Positions 60,052-64,000 of a stretch of DNA of 64,000 bases are shown one piece after another (the stretch's first letter is position 1; every line of letters starts with the position of its first letter). A program made the position numbers and the translations under genes. The stretch lies in assembly GCA_043777675.1 (NCBI GenBank), contig JAYWHR010000024.1, positions 62,001 to 126,000 of the forward strand, written 5' to 3'. The stretch is from JANMDU01 sp043777675 (GTDB lineage Bacteria > Pseudomonadota > Gammaproteobacteria > Burkholderiales > Burkholderiaceae_C). The notes beneath the pieces were generated by a model. It worked only from the letters and a program-made list of their open reading frames with translations, had not been told where the DNA came from and did not search any database.

Positions 60052-60762
60052 TCAGGCCGCCACAGGTGCGCGCCATACCGTTTTGCCGCCGCTACTCTTG
60101 TCAATCTGCTTAAGCACACCTTCATGCGCAGCGAGCTCGGCCTCGCTAGGTTGCAGGATAATGAGTTCTAGTTTGGAGAAATCGACTTTGACTGCGCCTG
60201 CGCCGCTGTTCCCGCTTGCGCTGTGCGAGTCAATCAGCAACGCGTCTTGGCCGCGCGTGAGGTTGATGTACACCTCGGAGAGCAGCTGCGCGTCAAGCAA
60301 CGCGCCGTGCAAGGTGCGGTTGGAATTGTCCACGCCCATGCGCTCACACAGAGCATCTAGGCCATTGCGTTTGCCGGGATACAGCTCTTTGGCCATAGCC
60401 AGCGAATCGGTGATTTTGCTCACATGTGTGCTGAATTTGGGCAAGCCAACGCGCTGCAACTCGGCATCAAGAAAGCCTACGTCAAACGGTGCGTTATGGA
60501 TGATGATTTCTGCGCCTTGCACAAACCTCAAGAATTCTTGCGCGATTTTTTCAAACTTTGGTTTGTCGGCGAGGAATTCGGTGGTCAGGCCGTGCACACG
60601 TAGCGCATCATCATGGCTGTCGCGCTCAGGGTTGATGTAGCAATGAAAATCGTTGGCAGTGAGCTTGCGGCTGATCATTTCGACGCAAGCCAGATTGAGA
60701 ATGCGATCGCCCATCGCGGGGGAGAGGCCGGTGGTTTCGGTGTCTAGAAATATTTGGCGCAT
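60052..60762 (-). CDS. dnaQ: DNA polymerase III epsilon subunit
   Basis: A 236-residue 3'-5' proofreading exonuclease. The DEDDh motifs are visible: QIFLDTETTGLSPAMGDRIL with Asp and Glu, HNAPFDVGFLDAEL with the second Asp, and NSNRTLHGALLDAQLL with His and Asp. The C-terminal part binds the polymerase alpha subunit. Length is normal. It lies upstream of the toxin-antitoxin pair in the same direction. Confidence 0.95.
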   Translation of the reverse strand: MRQIFLDTETTGLSPAMGDRILNLACVEMISRKLTANDFHCYINPERDSHDDALRVHGLTTEFLADKPKFEKIAQEFLRFVQGAEIIIHNAPFDVGFLDAELQRVGLPKFSTHVSKITDSLAMAKELYPGKRNGLDALCERMGVDNSNRTLHGALLDAQLLSEVYINLTRGQDALLIDSHSASGNSGAGAVKVDFSKLELIILQPSEAELAAHEGVLKQIDKSSGGKTVWRAPVAA

Positions 60763-60814
60763 GGGTGGTATGTTAGCTTCAAAAATTCAATGCTGAAGGC
60801 GAATACAAATTCAA

Positions 60815-60986
60815 ATACCGGACGCAGAAGACGCAAAGGTTACGCAGAGGACGCAGAAGAAATACTAGGAAGAGAGTTCAAAAGTTCAAAAAAATACTGT
60901 GCACTAAATACCGCCTTGGCATTTGATTTCTCTCTTTTTCTTTTTTGCGTCTTTTGCGTAACCTTTGCGTCTTCTGCGTCCGGTAT
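60815..60986. repeat. Terminal-inverted-repeat element, family B copy 3
   Basis: Left arm ATACCGGACGCAGAAGACGC then AAAGGTTACGC; right arm GCGTAACCTTTGCGTCTTCT then GCGTCCGGTAT. Almost identical ends to copy 2. Its right end is followed by TTGGTATTGG as in copy 2. Lies between dnaQ and fdx. No gene is seen in the 60763-61027 interval. Confidence 0.8.
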
Positions 60987-61027
60987 TTGGTATTGGGCTT
61001 CCGGTATTCAACCTACCCAAACCGAAA

Positions 61028-61366
61028 TCAGTGATTCTCTTTAGCGTGGTTGATCGTGTAGCGCGGAATCTCAACGACCAAATCCTTCTGCGCAACAAAC
61101 GCTTGGCAACTCAAACGCGAATTCGGCTGAAGCCCCCATGCGCGGTCTAGCAGATCTTCTTCGTTTTCATCGAGCTCATTGAGCGTGTTGAAGCCTTCGC
61201 GCACGATGATGTGGCAAGTGGTGCAGGCGCAACTCATGTCGCAGGCGTGTTCGATGTTGATGCCGTGCTCTAGCAAGGCTTCGCAAATGCTGTCGCCCAC
61301 ATTGGCCTTGATTTCCGCGCCTTGCGGGCAGATTTCAACATGGGGGAGGATTTTGATGATGGGCAT
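61028..61366 (-). CDS. fdx: Isc system [2Fe-2S] ferredoxin
   Basis: A 112-residue adrenodoxin-type ferredoxin. EHACDMSCACTTCHIIVREG has the cluster Cys pattern with a fourth Cys in SRLSCQAF. It supplies electrons for Fe-S assembly. It is the last gene of the hscB-hscA-fdx run, with 17 bases between it and hscA. Length is normal. Confidence 0.95.
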   Translation of the reverse strand: MPIIKILPHVEICPQGAEIKANVGDSICEALLEHGINIEHACDMSCACTTCHIIVREGFNTLNELDENEEDLLDRAWGLQPNSRLSCQAFVAQKDLVVEIPRYTINHAKENH

Positions 61367-61383
61367 GATGTTCTCTGTACCAT

Positions 61384-63252
61384 TTAAAGGGTGTCCACGG
61401 TTTTGCCTGTGAGCGCGCGCTGGATGCCCGCATTCATGCGCTCGGCGGCAAAGGCTTCTGTCCCGTCAGCGAGGGCTTTGGTTGCCGCTTCTACCTTTGC
61501 TGCGTCTTCAAAAGATTTGCCGGCTACTACGGCTTCAATCAATACGCTAATTTTTGAACGCTCATCACTTGAGAGTAAATTGCCATCGCTTGCCAGCGCC
61601 GAGCGCGTAGCAAGAACCATGCGGTCTGCTTCTAGCCTCGCTTCCGCCAAGGCGCGTGCAGCCATATCTTCTTGGGCAGTGCCAAAGCTGTCTTGCAGCA
61701 TGCGAGCGATGTCGTCGTCACTTAGGCCATAGCTGGGTTTGACGTCAATGCTGGTCTCCACCCCGCTGATTTGCTCTTTGGCATCGACTTTGAGCAAGCC
61801 ATCTGCATCCACGGTGAAGGTCACGCGAATGCGCGCCGCACCCGCCACCATGGGCGGGATGCCGCGCAGCGTGAAGCGAGCCAGACTCCGGCAATCTTTC
61901 ACCAAATCACGCTCGCCTTGGATCACATGCAGGCTCAGCGCAGTTTGGCCGTCTTGGTAGGTGGTGAAATCTTGCGCCATTGCAGTGGGGATCGTCGTGT
62001 TGCGCGGGATAATACGCTCTGACAGGCCTCCCATCGTCTCGATGCCAAGTGACAGAGGAATCACATCAAGCAACAGCAAATCACCGAGTGGGTTGTTGCC
62101 AGCAAGTTGATTGGCCGAGATCGCCGCACCGAGCGCGACGACTTCATCGGGGTTTAGATTATTGAGCGGCGGCTTACCAAAGAACTCTTCGACGGCGCGT
62201 TGCACCTGCGGCATGCGAGTGGAGCCGCCCACCATCACCACGCCTTGTATGTCTTCTTTTGCAAGCTTGGCATCGCGGAGCGCTTTGCGTACGGCTTGCA
62301 TCGTCTTAGCTGTTAGGTGCGCTGTAACTTGCTCGAAATCTGTTTTTCTTATGTCAAATTTTGACTCTTTTAGCTCACTATCCGGCGTACTATATGCGCC
62401 GAACGCTACTGAATCAGTAGCAGACAGCTGCTCTTTGACTTGACGCGCATGGTGCCTGATCTGCGTTTTTTCCGCCGGTGTATCTGCCGTTTTGCCAAGA
62501 TGCGCAAGAATGAATTCAGCCAAGGCCGCATCGTAATCATCGCCACCGAGCGCGGAGTCGCCGCCCGTGGAGAGCACTTCAAACACACCTTGACTGAGGC
62601 GAAGAATCGAAATATCAAACGTGCCGCCCCCAAGGTCGTACACGGCATACAAGCCCTCAGCGCCAGTCTCGAGACCATAAGCCAGAGCGGCAGCGGTAGG
62701 CTCATTGATCAAACGCAGCACATTCAGGCCAGCTAGCTCAGCTGCATCTTTGGTCGCTTGGCGCTGCGCATCATCAAAGTAGGCTGGCACGGTAATCACC
62801 GCCCCATAAATCTCTTCATCAAACGTGTCTTCGGCGAGGAAACGCAGCGTGGCGAGAATCTCTGCACTCACCTCGACCGGCGATTTTGGGCCATGCAGCG
62901 TCTCAATCTTTACCATGCCGGGCTCAGCGATCAGTTTGTAGGGCAACTTTTCGTGGTCGACGATATCGTTCAAGCCTCGCCCCATGAGGCGCTTGACAGA
63001 TGCTATGGTATTAGTAGCATTCTGCGCAGTATTCTCGCCGGCTAGGTACCCTATTTGCCGCTTGTTTTCAGGCAAATAGCGCACCACGCTCGGCAAAATA
63101 ACCCTACCCTCAGCGTCTGGCAAACACTCTGCCACGCCATTACGCACGGCAGCCACCAGAGAATGCGTGGTGCCCAAGTCAATGCCAATCGCAATGCGAC
63201 GCGTGTGCGGATCGGGGCTAGTGCCGGGTTCGGAGATTTGCAGGAGAGCCAT
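61384..63252 (-). CDS. hscA: Fe-S assembly chaperone HscA with two repeat-derived insertions
   Basis: A 622-residue Hsp70-type chaperone that helps release Fe-S clusters from IscU. IAIGIDLGTTHSLVAAVRNG, YAVYDLGGGTFDISILRLSQ and VVMVGGSTRMPQVQRAVEEF are the ATPase motifs. Two GCCGGC repeats are inside. One codes for GYLAGENTAQNATNTIASVK at residues 67-86, close to the nucleotide-binding domain start. The other, antisense, codes for TDSVAFGAYSTPDSELKESK near residues 276-295. Both replace or add to family sequence. A third stretch (VVAGKSFEDAAKVE) looks native. Confidence 0.95.
   Translation of the reverse strand: MALLQISEPGTSPDPHTRRIAIGIDLGTTHSLVAAVRNGVAECLPDAEGRVILPSVVRYLPENKRQIGYLAGENTAQNATNTIASVKRLMGRGLNDIVDHEKLPYKLIAEPGMVKIETLHGPKSPVEVSAEILATLRFLAEDTFDEEIYGAVITVPAYFDDAQRQATKDAAELAGLNVLRLINEPTAAALAYGLETGAEGLYAVYDLGGGTFDISILRLSQGVFEVLSTGGDSALGGDDYDAALAEFILAHLGKTADTPAEKTQIRHHARQVKEQLSATDSVAFGAYSTPDSELKESKFDIRKTDFEQVTAHLTAKTMQAVRKALRDAKLAKEDIQGVVMVGGSTRMPQVQRAVEEFFGKPPLNNLNPDEVVALGAAISANQLAGNNPLGDLLLLDVIPLSLGIETMGGLSERIIPRNTTIPTAMAQDFTTYQDGQTALSLHVIQGERDLVKDCRSLARFTLRGIPPMVAGAARIRVTFTVDADGLLKVDAKEQISGVETSIDVKPSYGLSDDDIARMLQDSFGTAQEDMAARALAEARLEADRMVLATRSALASDGNLLSSDERSKISVLIEAVVAGKSFEDAAKVEAATKALADGTEAFAAERMNAGIQRALTGKTVDTL
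62355..62422 (+). repeat. GCCGGC-family repeat inside hscA (antisense, decayed core)
   Basis: CTTTTAGCTCACTATCCGGC, GTACTATATGCGCCGAACGC, TACTGAATCAGTAGCA. GCCGGC has become TCCGGC. Confidence 0.6.
62999..63052 (-). repeat. GCCGGC dispersed repeat inside hscA (sense to hscA)
   Basis: On plus: GATGCTATGGTATTAGTAGC, ATTCTGCGCAGTATTCTCGC, CGGCTAGGTACCC. Read by hscA in the LAG frame. Confidence 0.75.
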
Positions 63253-63255
63253 GGT

Positions 63256-63774
63256 TTAGTTTTGAATGGTGTCGTATCGCCGCTCGATATCGCGCTGAAA
63301 TTTTTCGATGAACATCAGGGCGCGAACGGCTTGCGCAGCGGCGGGATAGTCTTTGGATTGATCAATCAACCGCTCTGCTTTTAATAGCTGCTCGCTCAAT
63401 ATCCGCGCCGCCTGTTGACTTATTTCGTCTAAATTTCCTTCAGAAGAAGCATCATCGAGCGCCTCGCGCAGTTCCATTTGCTGCATTAGGAATTCTGCTG
63501 GCATGGCGGTATTGTTTTCAGCATTGATCGGCGCGCCGTTCAATTCGCAAAGATACGCTGCACGCTGAATAGGCTCTTTCAGCCTTTGATACGCCTCGTT
63601 AATCCGCACGCTCCATTGCATCGCAATCCGCTGAGCAGTTGCGCCCTGGGCAGCGAATTTATCGGGATGCGCCTGGGCCTGTAGCGCTTTCCATTGCGTA
63701 TCTAGCGCGACTCGGTCTTGGGCGAACTGCTGGGGAACGCCGAACAGTTCGAAATCTGTGGATTGCAGGTTCAT
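63256..63774 (-). CDS. hscB: Fe-S assembly co-chaperone HscB
   Basis: A 172-residue J-domain protein that hands IscU to HscA. FGVPQQFAQDRVALDTQWKA, the QAHPDKF motif and SVRINEAYQRLKEPIQRAAY are typical. The C-terminal helical part binds IscU (EDLMLQQMELREAL-like stretch seen as EFLMQQMELREALDDASSEG). It is followed by hscA after 3 bases. Upstream is a REPIN-like element and then iscA. Confidence 0.95.
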   Translation of the reverse strand: MNLQSTDFELFGVPQQFAQDRVALDTQWKALQAQAHPDKFAAQGATAQRIAMQWSVRINEAYQRLKEPIQRAAYLCELNGAPINAENNTAMPAEFLMQQMELREALDDASSEGNLDEISQQAARILSEQLLKAERLIDQSKDYPAAAQAVRALMFIEKFQRDIERRYDTIQN

Positions 63775-63816
63775 TGCGAGCTTGTTTGATTTTTATGATT
63801 AGCTCGTTAGCATAGA

Positions 63817-63915
63817 ACGTCAAAAATTGAGGTCAGAGCACAATTTCGTCTAGGCTTGAATTCACACCGGATAGACTGTCGTGTTGAATTGTGATCTGAC
63901 CCCAATTTTCGACGT
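63817..63915. repeat. REPIN-like inverted repeat between iscA and hscB (family C)
   Basis: Two 29-base arms (63817-63845 and 63887-63915) are inverted copies with 26 matches. Left arm: ACGTCAAAAATTGAGGTCAG; right arm: TCTGACCCCAATTTTCGACG. The spacer is 41 bases. The layout is that of a REPIN or a small non-autonomous element. Confidence 0.7.
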
Positions 63916-63931
63916 GCGGCGCTCTGATCAC

Positions 63932-64000
63932 TTAAACGCGGAAGCTTTCTCCGCAGCCGCACTTGTCGCGCTCGTTTGGATTGTTGAACCGGAAGCCTTC
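63932..64000 (-). CDS. iscA: IscA C-terminus, truncated by window edge
   Basis: The last 22 residues of an A-type Fe-S carrier: EGFRFNNPNERDKCGCGESF then RV and a TAA stop. CGCGESF is the family C-terminal signature with two of the three conserved Cys. The rest lies beyond the window. It precedes hscB in the Isc order. Confidence 0.9.
   Translation of the reverse strand, partial: EGFRFNNPNERDKCGCGESFRV

Noticed and set aside
61510..61555. GCCGGCTACTACG in hscA as a third repeat copy
   Set aside because: Only the core hexamer and a few bases match; the peptide VVAGKSFEDAAKVE looks native to HscA.

Overview
The window comes from a betaproteobacterium, most likely order Burkholderiales and close to Comamonadaceae. 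This rests on recognisable proteins and gene orders: glyA-nrdR, a minor-pilin set followed by ribD-ribE-ribBA-ribH-nusB, ybgC-tolQRA, hscB-hscA-fdx downstream of iscA, and aromatic degradation genes with an IclR regulator. No species can be named from the sequence alone. No tRNA, rRNA, CRISPR array or transposase gene was seen.

Layout. 1-4.9 kb: aromatic catabolism (two subunits of a ring-hydroxylating oxygenase, a CoA-transferase, an IclR regulator divergent from pobA). 4.9-12.5 kb: housekeeping and envelope genes (PaiB-like, MltG, YgfZ, NRDE protein, O-antigen-ligase-like protein, lytic transglycosylase). 12.5-14.5 kb: glyA behind a probable ZTP riboswitch, then nrdR. 14.6-22.6 kb: type IV pilus minor pilins and PilY1. 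22.6-27 kb: riboflavin genes and nusB. 27-30.6 kb: aminotransferase, ybgC, tolQ, tolR, tolA, but no tolB or pal. 30.7-34.1 kb: a ComEA-like protein with a Lys/Ala tail and a secreted protein made of twenty 23-residue repeats. 34.3-36.5 kb: infC with a probable ATC start, and a TIGR03118-type lipoprotein. 36.6-41.8 kb: an iron cluster (bfr, hemP, bfd, tonB, exbB, exbD) with three Fur-box-like sites. 41.8-46 kb: glycerate kinase, a PAS membrane protein and a decayed stretch with a dead Bug-type binding-protein gene. 46.1-55.8 kb: a cell-surface system with an ECF sigma factor, membrane anti-sigma factor, S8 protease, a 1385-residue cysteine-rich surface protein and small lipoproteins. 55.8-64 kb: rlmD, dut, coaBC, a VapBC-type pair, dnaQ, and the fdx-hscA-hscB-iscA end of an Isc cluster.

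The two signals most worth attention are these. First, a short palindromic repeat family (TAGCCGGCAT ... TGCGCA ... GCTATT-n-AATAGCA) lies between genes and also inside many core genes. There it adds in-frame peptides of the form LAGxxxAxxAIxxIA to unrelated proteins such as NusB, TolR, HscA, RlmD and CoaBC. Second, the 46.1-55.8 kb cluster links a sigma/anti-sigma switch, a subtilase and a large surface protein by shared sequence: a GFGISID tag in protease and surface protein, and an I9-propeptide-like domain in anti-sigma factor and protease. Three further inverted-repeat families (A-C in the features) are also present.
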